Both the position numbers and the translations under genes were made by a program. A stretch of 64,000 nucleotides of DNA from Cellulomonas persica. Lineage in GTDB: Bacteria > Actinomycetota > Actinomycetes > Actinomycetales > Cellulomonadaceae. The stretch lies in NCBI RefSeq assembly GCF_007989825.1, contig NZ_BJUA01000007.1, positions 124,001 through 188,000 on the forward strand. The letters run 5' to 3'. Of this stretch, positions 28,722 to 39,238 are shown in pieces. Under the pieces are notes generated by a model that saw only the letters and a program-made list of their open reading frames with translations, was not told the DNA's origin and made no database searches. How positions within the stretch are numbered: the stretch's first letter is position 1; each line of letters starts with the position of its first letter.

Positions 28722-30281
28722 CTACTCGAACGCGATGACCTTCTGCAGCAGCATCGGCGCGCGCCGGTCCAGCAGGCGCCCACCCACGCGGACACCGACC
28801 GTCAGCCACACGGCACCGAGCGCGAGCCCGACGACGAGCGCGCCCCACCCGAGCAGCGCCGACGCACGCGCGACCGCGACCCACGCGAGCACCGCGGGCG
28901 GCAGCGCCGCGACGAGCACGGCCGTCCACCCGACCATCTGCGACAGCACGGTCGCGAGCGACGCGCCCTGCCGGGTCTGGAACGGGTTCTCCCCCGGCTG
29001 CTGCACGGGCTGCACGAACAGCGCCGACACGATGCTCGCGCCGCCGTACGACGTGAGCAGGATCCCCATCGCCGCACCGAGCAGCGCCGGGAGCGCATCG
29101 ACCCGATCGGCGATCACGGCACTGGCGACCGTGATCACCACGACGAGCGGCAGTGCGACGACCGCCGACGCGATCACGCGCCCGAGCCGGTCGACCCACC
29201 CGCGCACCCCCGCGCTGACGTGCATCCAGAACGCCGAGCCGTCGTAGGACACGTCCGCGCTCAGCCCCCATCCGGACACGAGCGCCGCGAGCAGACCCGA
29301 GACGAGCAGCATGCCGCCGCCTCGCCCGACCACCCACATGAGCACCGGGATGAACGGCACGATCGCGAGCGCGATCGCGTAGCGAGGGTCGCGGAACCAG
29401 TACACGAGGCACCGGCCGGCGACCGCACCGAGCGGCGTCGCCGGGATGCGGCCGAGCACGCCGATGCCGTTCGACCGAGCGGTGCTGCTCACGGCGCGCG
29501 CGGGCTCCGTGAGCGTGCGTGCGAGCGCGACCGACCAGAGGCGTAGCGCGAGCCAGAGCGTCGCCGCGGCGATCGTGAGCCGCGCGAGCGCCGGCAGCCA
29601 GTCGCCCGTGGCGGCATCGGCCGCCGCGGCCCACGGCGCGCCGAACGGCGTCCACGCGAGCACGCGCACCAGCCCGTCGAACGAGCTCCGGTCGACCGTG
29701 ACCTCGCCGATGCCTGACAGCACCGGCCCGATGCTGATGACCGCGACGAGCCCGACCATCGCGAGCACCTCACGCGCCCGCCGGCGCGCCACGAGCGGCG
29801 CGAGCAGCGCGACGAGCGCCCGACCGCCGACGACGGCGACCGCGAGCCCGAGCACCCCGCCGACGAGCCCGACGACGAGCGCGAGCGGGTGCCGGAACCA
29901 CGCGAAGCTCGTCGCGACCGCCGCGACCGCGCTGAACGCGCCGGGGATCCCGACGAGCGCCGCCACCGCGAGACCCGCCACCAGCTCGCGGCGCGGGATG
30001 GCGAACGTCGCGAACCGCTCGGGGTCGAGCGTGGCGTCGACGCCGAACGCGAGCAGCGGGACGAACCACCACCCGACGACGAGCGCAGAGCCCAGCAGCA
30101 CCGTCACCGTGCGCTGCAGCTCGACGTCCTGCGTCCCGACGGCCACCATCCCGGCCACGACGAGCACCGCGAAGCCGAGCGCGTACAGCGCCCCGAAGAC
30201 GAACCCGATGACCTGCCAGACGCTGCGCTTGAAGCCGTTGAGCAGCAGCGCGAGCTTCAGTCGGACGAGGTGCGCAACCAC
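28722..30281 (-). CDS. ABC-2 type exporter permease, large form
   Basis: The 519-residue integral membrane protein has about 12 hydrophobic segments in two clusters (about 20-260 and 310-510). Its N-terminus is VAHLVRLKLALLLNGFKRS, typical of transporter permeases paired with CcmA-type ATPases in actinobacteria. The substrate is unknown. Its GTG start at 30281 lies 25 bp inside the 3' end of the ATPase gene in another frame, which shows tight coupling. It is followed by ychF after 48 bp, possibly by readthrough. Confidence 0.85.
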   Translation of the reverse strand: MVAHLVRLKLALLLNGFKRSVWQVIGFVFGALYALGFAVLVVAGMVAVGTQDVELQRTVTVLLGSALVVGWWFVPLLAFGVDATLDPERFATFAIPRRELVAGLAVAALVGIPGAFSAVAAVATSFAWFRHPLALVVGLVGGVLGLAVAVVGGRALVALLAPLVARRRAREVLAMVGLVAVISIGPVLSGIGEVTVDRSSFDGLVRVLAWTPFGAPWAAAADAATGDWLPALARLTIAAATLWLALRLWSVALARTLTEPARAVSSTARSNGIGVLGRIPATPLGAVAGRCLVYWFRDPRYAIALAIVPFIPVLMWVVGRGGGMLLVSGLLAALVSGWGLSADVSYDGSAFWMHVSAGVRGWVDRLGRVIASAVVALPLVVVITVASAVIADRVDALPALLGAAMGILLTSYGGASIVSALFVQPVQQPGENPFQTRQGASLATVLSQMVGWTAVLVAALPPAVLAWVAVARASALLGWGALVVGLALGAVWLTVGVRVGGRLLDRRAPMLLQKVIAFE

Positions 30282-31198
30282 GCGAGCCCCTCCCCGCTGA
30301 CCCGGCCGCCCACGAGCTCCACGAACCGGTCCTCGAGGCTCGCACCCGCGCGCACCTCGTCGACCGTCCCCGCAGCGAGCACGTGCCCGCCCGCGACGAC
30401 GGCCACGTGGTCGCACATGCGCTGCACGAGGTCCATGACGTGCGACGACACGATGACCGTGCCGCCGGAGGCGACGTACTGCGCGAGGATGTCGCGGATG
30501 TTCGCGGCCGAGACCGGGTCGACGGCCTCGAACGGCTCGTCGAGCACCAGGAGCCGCGGGGCGTGCACGAGCGCGCACGCGAGCGCGATCTTCTTCGTCA
30601 TGCCCGCGGAGTAGTCGACGACGAGCGTGCGCGCGTCCGCGACGAGGTCCATCGCGACGAGCAGGTCGCGCGCGCGCTGCGCGACCGTGTCCCGGTCGAG
30701 CCCGCGCAGCAGGCCGGCGTAGGTGATGAGCTGCTCGCCCGTGAGGCGGTCGAAGAGCTTGACGCCGTCGGGCAGGATCCCGATGAGCGCCTTGCCCGCG
30801 ACCGGGTCGGCCCACAGGTCGCGCCCGTGCACCAGCACCGTGCCCGCATCCGGCGTGAGCAGGCCGGTGGCCATCGACAGCGTCGTCGTCTTGCCCGCGC
30901 CGTTCGGTCCGACGAGCCCGTAGAACGAGCCGGCGGGCACGACGAGGTCGATGCCCGCCACGGCGACCTTCTCGCCGAACCGTCGCCACAGCCCGCGCAG
31001 CTCGAGCGCGGGGGGCGCCGGGCTGGCCGGCGCGTCGGTCGCCGGCGCTGGGCTCGTCGGCGCGGCGCCGGTCGCGCCGGCCGGCACCCCGGCGGGCTCG
31101 CTGACGGGACCTCCCGCCGCGGCGGCGGCCTCGGGTGGCGGCACGGCGTGCGGGTTCGGCAGGTCGGGGGTCAGGTCGTCGGGCACGCGGGCCAGCAT
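30257..31198 (-). CDS. ABC exporter ATPase, CcmA type
   Basis: A 313-residue ATPase with Walker A GPNGAGKTTTL, Q-loop region GILPDGVKLFDRLTGEQLI, a weak signature YSAGMTKKIALA, and Walker B LLVLDEPFEAVD. The first 70 residues are Pro/Ala/Gly-rich and probably disordered. The signature YSAGM replaces LSGGQ, as in some ABC-2 exporter ATPases. ATG 31198 is the best start; GTG at 31186 is possible, and neither has a strong ribosome site. It partners the overlapping permease downstream. Confidence 0.85.
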   Translation of the reverse strand: MLARVPDDLTPDLPNPHAVPPPEAAAAAGGPVSEPAGVPAGATGAAPTSPAPATDAPASPAPPALELRGLWRRFGEKVAVAGIDLVVPAGSFYGLVGPNGAGKTTTLSMATGLLTPDAGTVLVHGRDLWADPVAGKALIGILPDGVKLFDRLTGEQLITYAGLLRGLDRDTVAQRARDLLVAMDLVADARTLVVDYSAGMTKKIALACALVHAPRLLVLDEPFEAVDPVSAANIRDILAQYVASGGTVIVSSHVMDLVQRMCDHVAVVAGGHVLAAGTVDEVRAGASLEDRFVELVGGRVSGEGLAWLRTSSD

Positions 31199-31368
31199 AG
31201 GCAACGCGACCGGGCGCTCATCGACGTTCGCGCGCGTCGTGACCTGGACCGACGCGCGCGACTCCCCGCGCCTTCCTGCCTGCCCGGCTCCGGGCCGGGC
31301 TGGTTCGTGGTCCGGCCCGCCGGGAGCCGGTCGTCGTCGTGTCGGTGGTGTCTGGCACGGTGCGGGCC

Positions 31369-32736
31369 ATGGGACAGATGCTGCTCGGGCTGCTGATCGG
31401 ACTGGTCGTGGGTGCGGCCGTCGCGTGGGTGCTCGCCACGCGCCGCTCCGAGCACGCCGTGCGCGCGGCCGAGGTGGCCGCGGCCACGGCGACGGCACGG
31501 CTCGAGGCCGAGCGCGCCGCGACGCAGGGCGCCGCTGCGCACGTCGCCGAGCAGTTCCGGGCGCTCGCGTCGGACGCGCTCGCACAGAGCTCCGAGCAGT
31601 TCCTCGCACTGGCGTCCCAACGGTTCGCGGCCGATCGGCAGACGCAGGTCGGCGAGCTCGCGCAGCGCGAGCAGGCCGTCCGTGCGCTCGTCGACCCGCT
31701 GACCCGCACGCTCGAGGAGGTCCGCGGCCAGATGCACGCCGCCGACCGGGCCCGGGCCGAGGCCGCCGCCGCGCTGCGCGAGCAGGTCGAGCAGATGCGC
31801 TCGACGTCCGAGCGCGTGCGCGCCGAGACCGCGCAGCTGGTCACCGCGCTGCGCGCCTCGCAGGTGCGCGGGCGCTGGGGCGAGATGCAGCTGCGCCGCG
31901 TCGTGGAGGCAGCGGGGATGCTCGCGCACGTCGACTTCGAGGAGCAGGAGCACGCACGCACCGACGACGGCCTGCTGCGCCCGGACATGGTCGTGCGGCT
32001 CGCGGGCGGCAAGCAGGTCGTCGTCGACGCGAAGGTCGCGTTCCTCGGCTACCTGGAGGCCCACGAGGCGTCCGACGAGCGCGTGCGCGCCGAGCGGCTC
32101 GCGGCGCACGCCCGGCACGTGCGCGCGCACGTCGACTCGCTCGCGCACAAGCGGTACTGGGACCAGTTCGCGCCCGCGCCGGAGTTCGTCGTCATGTTCG
32201 TCCCCGCCGAGGCGTTCTGGCACGCGGCGCTCGAGCAGGACCCCGGGCTGTGGGAGTACGCGGCGGACCGCGACGTCATCGTCGCGACGCCGACGACGCT
32301 GCTCGCGCTGCTGCGCACGGTCGCGTACGCGTGGCGGCAGGACGCGCTCGCGCAGAACGCGCAGCAGGTGCTCACGCTCGGCAAGCAGCTGCACGGACGC
32401 CTCGCGACGCTCGGCAGCCACCTCGCGAAGCTCGGCCGCTCGCTGGACGCCGCCGCGGGCGCCTACAACCAGACGGTCGGCTCGCTCGAGACGCGCGTGC
32501 TGGTCAGCGCGCGCCGGTTCGCCGAGCTCGGCGTCGTGAGCGATGCGCTCGAGACACCGCCGCCCGCCAACCCGCAGCTGTCGGCCCTGAGCGCGCCCGA
32601 GCTCGTCGCGTCGGCCGCGGACCAGCTCGTCAGCCTCGACGGCTTCGACACGAGCGCCGGCCGCGACGCCGCGGCGCTCGACCGCGAAGCGGCACAGGAC
32701 GCCGACGACCTCCCCGACTCCGCCACGACCGCGTGA
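31369..32736 (+). CDS. rmuC: RmuC family DNA recombination protein
   Basis: RmuC is a predicted nuclease-like protein that limits recombination at inverted repeats. The 455-residue chain begins with a membrane helix (MLLGLLIGLVVGAAVAWVLA). A long Ala/Glu/Arg coiled coil follows (about 30-165), then the RmuC core with VRGRWGEMQLRRVVE, VVDAKVAFLGYLE, FVVMFVPAEAFWHAAL and VIVATPTTLLALLRTVAYAW. ATG 31369 is chosen over the frame start at 31339 because it begins the membrane helix. The gene is divergent from the ABC exporter and convergent with ispH, with tandem hairpin repeats between. Confidence 0.9.
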   Translation: MGQMLLGLLIGLVVGAAVAWVLATRRSEHAVRAAEVAAATATARLEAERAATQGAAAHVAEQFRALASDALAQSSEQFLALASQRFAADRQTQVGELAQREQAVRALVDPLTRTLEEVRGQMHAADRARAEAAAALREQVEQMRSTSERVRAETAQLVTALRASQVRGRWGEMQLRRVVEAAGMLAHVDFEEQEHARTDDGLLRPDMVVRLAGGKQVVVDAKVAFLGYLEAHEASDERVRAERLAAHARHVRAHVDSLAHKRYWDQFAPAPEFVVMFVPAEAFWHAALEQDPGLWEYAADRDVIVATPTTLLALLRTVAYAWRQDALAQNAQQVLTLGKQLHGRLATLGSHLAKLGRSLDAAAGAYNQTVGSLETRVLVSARRFAELGVVSDALETPPPANPQLSALSAPELVASAADQLVSLDGFDTSAGRDAAALDREAAQDADDLPDSATTA

Positions 32737-32825
32737 CCCGCCAGCGGTCGTCGCGCGACCGTGGCACCCGCCAGCGGTCGTCGCGCGACCGTGGCACCCG
32801 CCAGCGGTCGTCGTGCGACCGCGAT
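32736..32825. repeat. Three tandem 30-bp hairpin repeats between rmuC and ispH
   Basis: Units start at 32736, 32766 and 32796. The first two are identical and the third differs near its end. Each unit contains CGGTCG-TCGCG-CGACCG, a 6-bp stem with 5-base loop. The first unit overlaps the rmuC stop codon. The array lies in the convergent gap before the ispH stop and may act as a bidirectional terminator. Confidence 0.85.
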
Positions 32826-32847
32826 GCGGTCGTCGTGCCCGCGGGTG

Positions 32848-33870
32848 TCAGGCGGGGGTGACGTCGAGGGCACGGCGACCCTCGCGGCGCGGCCGGACGG
32901 GCGCGTTGCCCGCCGCCTTGAGGTCGGCGCGCAGCTCGCGCGGCAGCGAGAACATGAGGTCCTCGGTCGCCGTGCGGACCTCCTCGACCTCGCCGAAGCC
33001 CTGCGTGGCCAGCACGTCGAGGACGTCGCGGACCAGGATCTCCGGCACCGAGGCGCCTGAGGTCACGCCGACCGTCGTCGCACCCTCGAGCCAGGCCAGG
33101 TCGATCTCGGCGGCCTTGTCGATCCGGTAGGACGCGCGGGCGCCGTTCTCGAGCGCGACCTCGACGAGCCGCACCGAGTTCGACGAGTTCGCCGACCCGA
33201 CCGTGATGACCACGTCACACTGCGGCGCGATCTTCTTCACCGCGACCTGGCGGTTCTGCGTGGCGTAGCAGATGTCGTCGCTCGGCGGGTCCTGCAGCGC
33301 GGGGAACCGCTCGCGCAGGCGTCGCACGGTCTCCATGGTCTCGTCGACCGAGAGCGTGGTCTGCGAGATCCACACCACGCGCTCCGGGTCGCGGACGACC
33401 ACGTCGGCCACCGACTCCGGCGAGTTCACAACCTGGATCCGCTCGGGCGCCTCGCCCTGCGTGCCTTCGACCTCCTCGTGCCCGTCGTGCCCGATGAGCA
33501 GGATGTCGTAGTCGTCGGACGCGAAGCGCACGGCCTCCTTGTGCACCTTGGTGACCAGGGGGCACGTCGCGTCGATGGTCTGCAGCGAGCGTGCGGCCGC
33601 CGCCGCGTGCACGGCCGGCGAGACGCCGTGCGCCGAGAACACGACGCGCGCACCCTCGGGCACCTCGTCGGTCTCGTGCACGAAGATCGCACCCCGGGCC
33701 GCGAGCGTCTCCACGACGTACTTGTTGTGGACGATCTCCTTGCGCACGTACACGGGAGCGCCGTAGTGCTCGAGGGCCTTCTCCACAGCGATCACCGCGC
33801 GGTCGACGCCGGCGCAGTACCCACGGGGCGCGGCGAGCAGCACCTTCTTGCGTGCGGAGGGATCGGTCAC
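32848..33870 (-). CDS. ispH: IspH, 4-hydroxy-3-methylbut-2-enyl diphosphate reductase
   Basis: IspH carries out the last MEP-pathway step, reducing HMBPP to IPP and DMAPP with a [4Fe-4S] cluster. The 340-residue protein has the three cluster cysteines in [12 protein letters not shown] (Cys19), [16 protein letters not shown], and [12 protein letters not shown], plus the substrate-binding SANSSNS. Start is GTG 33870, directly before [16 protein letters not shown]; upstream frame extension is low-complexity and rejected. It is divergent from xseA across a 505-bp repeat-bearing gap. Confidence 0.95.
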   Translation of the reverse strand: MTDPSARKKVLLAAPRGYCAGVDRAVIAVEKALEHYGAPVYVRKEIVHNKYVVETLAARGAIFVHETDEVPEGARVVFSAHGVSPAVHAAAAARSLQTIDATCPLVTKVHKEAVRFASDDYDILLIGHDGHEEVEGTQGEAPERIQVVNSPESVADVVVRDPERVVWISQTTLSVDETMETVRRLRERFPALQDPPSDDICYATQNRQVAVKKIAPQCDVVITVGSANSSNSVRLVEVALENGARASYRIDKAAEIDLAWLEGATTVGVTSGASVPEILVRDVLDVLATQGFGEVEEVRTATEDLMFSLPRELRADLKAAGNAPVRPRREGRRALDVTPA

Positions 33871-34375
33871 GCGTCCGAGTCTAGGTGCTGCCCACGGACG
33901 TGCCGCCTGCGCAGGCGTGGGCCGACGCCACCCACCCACCACGTTCACGTCTCCCCCGCACCACCCCCGAGCACACGACTCCGACGCGGCGACCTGACCA
34001 CGAGCGCCATCCATGGAACGCGAGCGCGGGCGATCGGGCGCGACCGCCGGTGTTCGGCCGCGAGCGCTGCCTCTGGGTGACTGCGCTCGCACCCGATCCA
34101 CCGCGCTCACGGGCTGGGCCGGGTCGCGGGCGGCCCGGCGAGCGCGGGTGTTCGGGCGCGAGCGCGGGTGTTCGGGCGCGACCGCTGTCTCTGTGTGACC
34201 GCGCTCGCACCCGATCTACCGCGCTCGCGGGGTGGGCCCGGTCCGGGGGGGAGCGGGGGCGCGGGGCGACCGGCGAGCGCGGGCGAGCGGCCGGCGCGGG
34301 CGCGGGTCCGTGTGGGTGGGGTGGGTGCGGGCGGCGGGTGGGGTGGGCGTGGGAGGAGTAGGGCAGGGTGGGGGC
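33871..34375. repeat. 505-bp divergent intergenic region with 118-bp-spaced imperfect duplication
   Basis: No gene is supported. Two imperfect copies of about 90 bp occur at about 34045-34135 and 34163-34253, sharing TGTTCGG-CGCGA-CGCTG, CTCT-TGTGAC-type and GCGCTCGCACCCGAT blocks at a constant 118-bp offset. Inside lies an exact 20-bp tandem duplication (34141-34160 and 34161-34180, AGCGCGGGTGTTCGGGCGCG). The right end is G-rich and leads into xseA. The ispH promoter should lie at the left, but no clear boxes were found. Confidence 0.75.
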
Positions 34376-35779
34376 GTGAGCGAGTGGGCGGCGGACGAGC
34401 GCGGTGGACCGGGCGACGTGCGTGCGGGCGACGCGCGTGCGGGCGACGCGGGTGCGGGCGTGGCGGCGGGTGCGGGCGGCGCAGCGGCGGGTGCGGGCGC
34501 GGCGGCGGGTGCGGGGGCGTTGGAGGGTGCCCCAGTGCCGGGCGGAACGGGTGGGCGGCTGCCGTTGCCGGTGAAGGCTGCCGACACGACGCCCGATCGG
34601 CCGTGGCCCGTGCGGCACCTCGCCCCCAAGATCGCGGACTACGTGCAGCGCATGCCCCCGGTGTGGATCGAGGGGCAGGTGCTCGACCTCAAGCGGTGGA
34701 ACTCGATGTGCTTCCTCACGCTGCGGGACACGGACGTCGACATGTCGATCTCCGTCACGACGAGCGCGGGCAACGTCGCCCGGCTCGGCAAGGGGGTCGG
34801 CGACGGCGCGCACCTCGTCGTGCACGCGCGCCCGACGTACCACCTCAAGCGCGGCAGCCTGTCGTTCGCGGCGGACGACGTGCGGCTCGTCGGGCTGGGT
34901 GAGCTGCTCGAGCGGATCGAGCACCTGCGGCGCGTGCTGGGGTCGGAGGGCCTGTTCGACGAGTCGCGCAAGCGTCCCCTGCCGTTCCTCCCTGCGGTCG
35001 TCGGGCTGGTGTGCGCGCAGCAAGGCGACGCCGAGCACGACGTCGTGTCGAACGCCCGCGCGCGGTGGCCCGCCGTGCGGTTCGAGATCCGCCGCGTCAC
35101 GGTGCAGGGGCCGCGCGCGGTGCCCGAGGTGAGCGCCGCGATCGCCGAGCTCGACGCGAACCCGCGGGTCGAGGTGATCGTCGTGGCCCGCGGCGGTGGG
35201 TCCTTCGAGGACCTGCTGCCGTTCAGCAACGAGACGCTCGTGCGCGCAGCGGCCGCGTGCCGCACGCCGCTGGTCAGCGCCATCGGCCACCACCTCGACG
35301 CCCCGCTGCTCGACCTCGTCGCGGACCTGCGCGCGTCGACCCCGACCGACGCGGCGAAGCGGATCGTGCCTGACGTGGCCGAGGAGCGCGCGCGGATCGC
35401 TCAGGCGCGCCTGCGCAGCCGAGGGGCGCTGGTCCAGCGCCTGCAGCGCGAGCAGACCGCCCTGGACCACTGGCGCAGCCGTCCCGTGCTCGCGCAGCCG
35501 TCGACGCTCGTCGACGCGCACGAGTCGCGCGTGCACGCGCTTCGGGACAGCGCACGCCGGACGCTGGGGCACCTGCTCGACCGTGCGAGCACCGAGGTGC
35601 GGGGGCTGGCCGGTCACGTGCGCGCACTGTCCCCCGCGGCGACGCTCGACCGCGGGTACGCCGTGGTGCAGCGCGCCGACGGGCTGGTCGTGCGCGACCC
35701 GGCCGAGGTCAAGGCCGGCGACGCGCTGCGCGTCCGTGTCGCGCGCGGCGAGCTGGCCGCGCAGGTCGTCGACCGCTGA
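34376..35779 (+). CDS. xseA: Exodeoxyribonuclease VII large subunit
   Basis: XseA with XseB degrades single-stranded DNA into oligonucleotides. Residues 1-62 are a Gly/Ala-rich extension with AGDARAGDAGAG-like repeats. The OB-fold follows (about 80-175: VWIEGQVLDLKRWNSMCFLTLRD), then the catalytic domain with IRRVTVQGP, VIVVARGGGSFEDLLPFSNE and TPLVSAIGHHLDAPLLDLVADLRASTPTDAA. A coiled coil comes last, with the C-terminal TLDRGYAVVQ motif. GTG 34376 starts the protein; the low-complexity extension might be shortened by an internal GTG. The common GHE-D reads GHHLD here, as in other actinobacteria. Confidence 0.93.
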   Translation: MSEWAADERGGPGDVRAGDARAGDAGAGVAAGAGGAAAGAGAAAGAGALEGAPVPGGTGGRLPLPVKAADTTPDRPWPVRHLAPKIADYVQRMPPVWIEGQVLDLKRWNSMCFLTLRDTDVDMSISVTTSAGNVARLGKGVGDGAHLVVHARPTYHLKRGSLSFAADDVRLVGLGELLERIEHLRRVLGSEGLFDESRKRPLPFLPAVVGLVCAQQGDAEHDVVSNARARWPAVRFEIRRVTVQGPRAVPEVSAAIAELDANPRVEVIVVARGGGSFEDLLPFSNETLVRAAAACRTPLVSAIGHHLDAPLLDLVADLRASTPTDAAKRIVPDVAEERARIAQARLRSRGALVQRLQREQTALDHWRSRPVLAQPSTLVDAHESRVHALRDSARRTLGHLLDRASTEVRGLAGHVRALSPAATLDRGYAVVQRADGLVVRDPAEVKAGDALRVRVARGELAAQVVDR

Positions 35780-35839
35780 CGCCGCACACGCTCCGGTCGC
35801 TCCGTGGCGATGTGGGCGCGTTCTGGTTGACTGGCGGCC

Positions 35840-36112
35840 GTGCCGAAGGAGACGACCCAGCCCGTGGACGACGCGACTGCCGGACCGAACGCCGACGTCC
35901 AGGCGCTGAGCTACGAGCAGGCGCGTGACGAGCTGGTCGCGGTGGTCGGCCGTCTGGAGAGCGGCGCGGAGTCGCTCGAGGAGTCGCTCGCGCTGTGGGA
36001 GCGCGGCGAGGCCCTCGCGGCGCGGTGCCAGCAGTGGCTGGACGGCGCACGCGACCGCCTGGCCGCGGCACGCGGTGAGACGGCCCGCGACGAGGCGGGC
36101 GACGACGCATGA
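35840..36112 (+). CDS. xseB: Exodeoxyribonuclease VII small subunit
   Basis: The 90-residue helical protein matches XseB with [19 protein letters not shown], then [26 protein letters not shown]. It assembles with XseA. It starts at GTG 35840, 60 bp after xseA, and its stop overlaps the kinase gene start in ATGA. Confidence 0.95.
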   Translation: MPKETTQPVDDATAGPNADVQALSYEQARDELVAVVGRLESGAESLEESLALWERGEALAARCQQWLDGARDRLAAARGETARDEAGDDA

Positions 36113-37053
36113 GCCCGGCCCGCCCGGGTCCGCACGACGAGCGGGCGCTCGTCGTCGGTGAGGCGCTCATCGACGTCGTCGCGCGAGCCGACGGCACGCG
36201 CGAGGAGCACCCGGGTGGCAGCCCGGCGAACGTCGCGCTCGGGCTCGGCCGGCTGGGCCGGGCGGTCGACCTGCTCACGTGGCTCGGCCACGACGCCGCG
36301 GGAGACGCCGTACGGCGGCACCTGGCGGCGTCGCACGTGCGCGTCCTGACGGGCGACCGCTCCGCGGTCCGCACGCCGGTCGCGACCGCGCACCTGGACG
36401 ACGCGGGCGTCGCGACGTACGAGTTCGACCTCGAGTGGGACCTCCCGACGACGTGGGAGGGCGACGACGCGACACCGCTCGTCGTCCACACGGGGTCGAT
36501 CGCCGCGGTGCTCGAGCCGGGAGGCACGCGCGTCGCGCACGAGATGGCGCGCCGGCAGTCGTCGGCGACGCTCACGTACGACCCGAACCTGCGCCCCGCG
36601 CTCATGGGCAGCGCCGAGCACGCGGCCGGCTACGTCGAGGCGATGGTGCGCCTCGCGGACGTCGTCAAGGTCAGCGACGAGGACCTCGCGTGGCTGCACC
36701 CGGGTGTCGCACCCGCGGAGATCGCCGAGGAGTGGACGCGTCGCGGTCCCGCGATCGTGGTGGTGACGCACGGCAGTGAGGGCGCGTTCGCTGCCACCTC
36801 GGCGGGCGCGCGGCTGCAGGTGCCGGCTCCGCAGGTCACGGTCGCGGACACCGTCGGCGCGGGCGACTCGTTCATGGGCGGGCTGATCGACGGGCTGTGG
36901 TCGGCGGGGCTGCTCGGCGCGGCTCGCCGCGAGGCGCTGCACGACGTGTCCGCCGAGACGGTCGAGGCGGTGCTCACGCGGTGCGCGCGCATCGCGGCGA
37001 TCACCGTGTCCCGCGCCGGGGCCAACCCGCCACGCTCGGCCGAGCTCGACTGA
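36109..37053 (+). CDS. PfkB family carbohydrate kinase (fructokinase-like)
   Basis: The 314-residue kinase has the N-terminal PfkB signature in [16 protein letters not shown] (about 37-52) and the C-terminal signature [19 protein letters not shown] with catalytic Asp253. The fold is ribokinase-like; the N-terminal GEALIDVV and substrate lid resemble fructokinases. It phosphorylates a sugar or related alcohol with ATP. The ATG overlaps the xseB stop, so it is translated with xseAB, yet it is convergent with the trehalose-type importer. Its sugar substrate is not known. Confidence 0.9.
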   Translation: MSPARPGPHDERALVVGEALIDVVARADGTREEHPGGSPANVALGLGRLGRAVDLLTWLGHDAAGDAVRRHLAASHVRVLTGDRSAVRTPVATAHLDDAGVATYEFDLEWDLPTTWEGDDATPLVVHTGSIAAVLEPGGTRVAHEMARRQSSATLTYDPNLRPALMGSAEHAAGYVEAMVRLADVVKVSDEDLAWLHPGVAPAEIAEEWTRRGPAIVVVTHGSEGAFAATSAGARLQVPAPQVTVADTVGAGDSFMGGLIDGLWSAGLLGAARREALHDVSAETVEAVLTRCARIAAITVSRAGANPPRSAELD

Positions 37054-37114
37054 GCCGACCAGCAGGACCCGCGAGCAAGCCGGCCGCAAGCAGGCCGCAC
37101 GGACGACGACGAGA

Positions 37115-38380
<1,266 letters not shown>

Positions 38381-38395
38381 CGGAAGTCTCCTTGT

Positions 38396-39238
38396 TCAGC
38401 CCTTGACGGCGCCCTGGGTCAGGCCGGACACGATCTGGCGCTGGAACAGCAGCACCAGGATGACGACGGGGATGGTCACGACGACCGCAGCCGCGGAGAT
38501 CGCCCCGGTGGGCTCCTCGAACTGCGACGCACCGGTGAAGAACGCGAGCGCCGCGGGGACGGGGCGGGCCGCGCTCGTCGAGGTCAGCGAGATGCCGTAG
38601 ACGAAGTCGTTCCACGCGATGAAGAACGCGATCAGCGCGGTGGTGAACACCCCGGGAGCGGCGAGCGGCACGATCGCCTTGCGGAAGGCCTGCCAGCTCG
38701 TCGCGCCGTCGACCTGCGCGGCCTGCTCGAGCTCCCACGGGATCTGCCGGAAGAACGCCGCGAGCGTCCAGATGGAGATCGGCAGCGTGAGCGACAGGTA
38801 CGGGATGATCAGGCCGAGCCACGTGTCGTAGAGGCCGATGTTGCGCCACAGGTTGAACAGCGGCGTGACGATCGAGATGACGGGGAAGATCGAGACGCCG
38901 AGCGCCGTGGTCAGGATGAGCTTCTTGCCGCGGAAGTCGAGCCGCGCGATCGCGTACGCCGCGAGCGTCGCGAGGACCACGGCGACGAACGTGGCGATCA
39001 GTGAGATGCCGATGGAGTTGCGCAGCGCGGGCAGGAACAGGTCCTTGGCCGAGCCGGCGAAGATCTGCTCGTAGTTCGTCGTCGTCCAGGTCTTCGGCCA
39101 GAACGTGCCGAGGTTGAGCTGGCTCGGCAGCTTGAACGACGTCGCGATGATCGACACGACGGGCAGCAGCGCCCACACGAGCACGACGACGGTGATGACC
39201 GCCCACGCGACCTTGGCCCGGGTCGTCAGCGTGCGCAT
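38396..39238 (-). CDS. sugB: SugB-like carbohydrate ABC permease
   Basis: A 280-residue MalG-type permease with six helices and the EAA loop WELEQAAQVDGATSWQAFRKAIVPLAAPGV. The N-terminus TRAKVAWAVITVVVLVWALLPV begins at ATG 39238, whose A is shared with the TGA of the upstream permease. It forms the membrane pore with SugA. Confidence 0.9.
   Translation of the reverse strand: MRTLTTRAKVAWAVITVVVLVWALLPVVSIIATSFKLPSQLNLGTFWPKTWTTTNYEQIFAGSAKDLFLPALRNSIGISLIATFVAVVLATLAAYAIARLDFRGKKLILTTALGVSIFPVISIVTPLFNLWRNIGLYDTWLGLIIPYLSLTLPISIWTLAAFFRQIPWELEQAAQVDGATSWQAFRKAIVPLAAPGVFTTALIAFFIAWNDFVYGISLTSTSAARPVPAALAFFTGASQFEEPTGAISAAAVVVTIPVVILVLLFQRQIVSGLTQGAVKG

Noticed and set aside
27457-29655. Upstream extension of the beta-helix gene frame
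   Set aside because: It would read through ychF and the ABC permease in another frame; a signal peptide marks the true start at 27456.
28722-31198. Assigning the ABC ATPase/permease pair to heme or daunorubicin export
   Set aside because: The ATPase fold supports only ABC-2 type export; nothing in the permease or neighbours identifies a substrate.
32736-32825. CRISPR array
   Set aside because: The 30-bp units are directly adjacent with no spacers and no cas genes are present.
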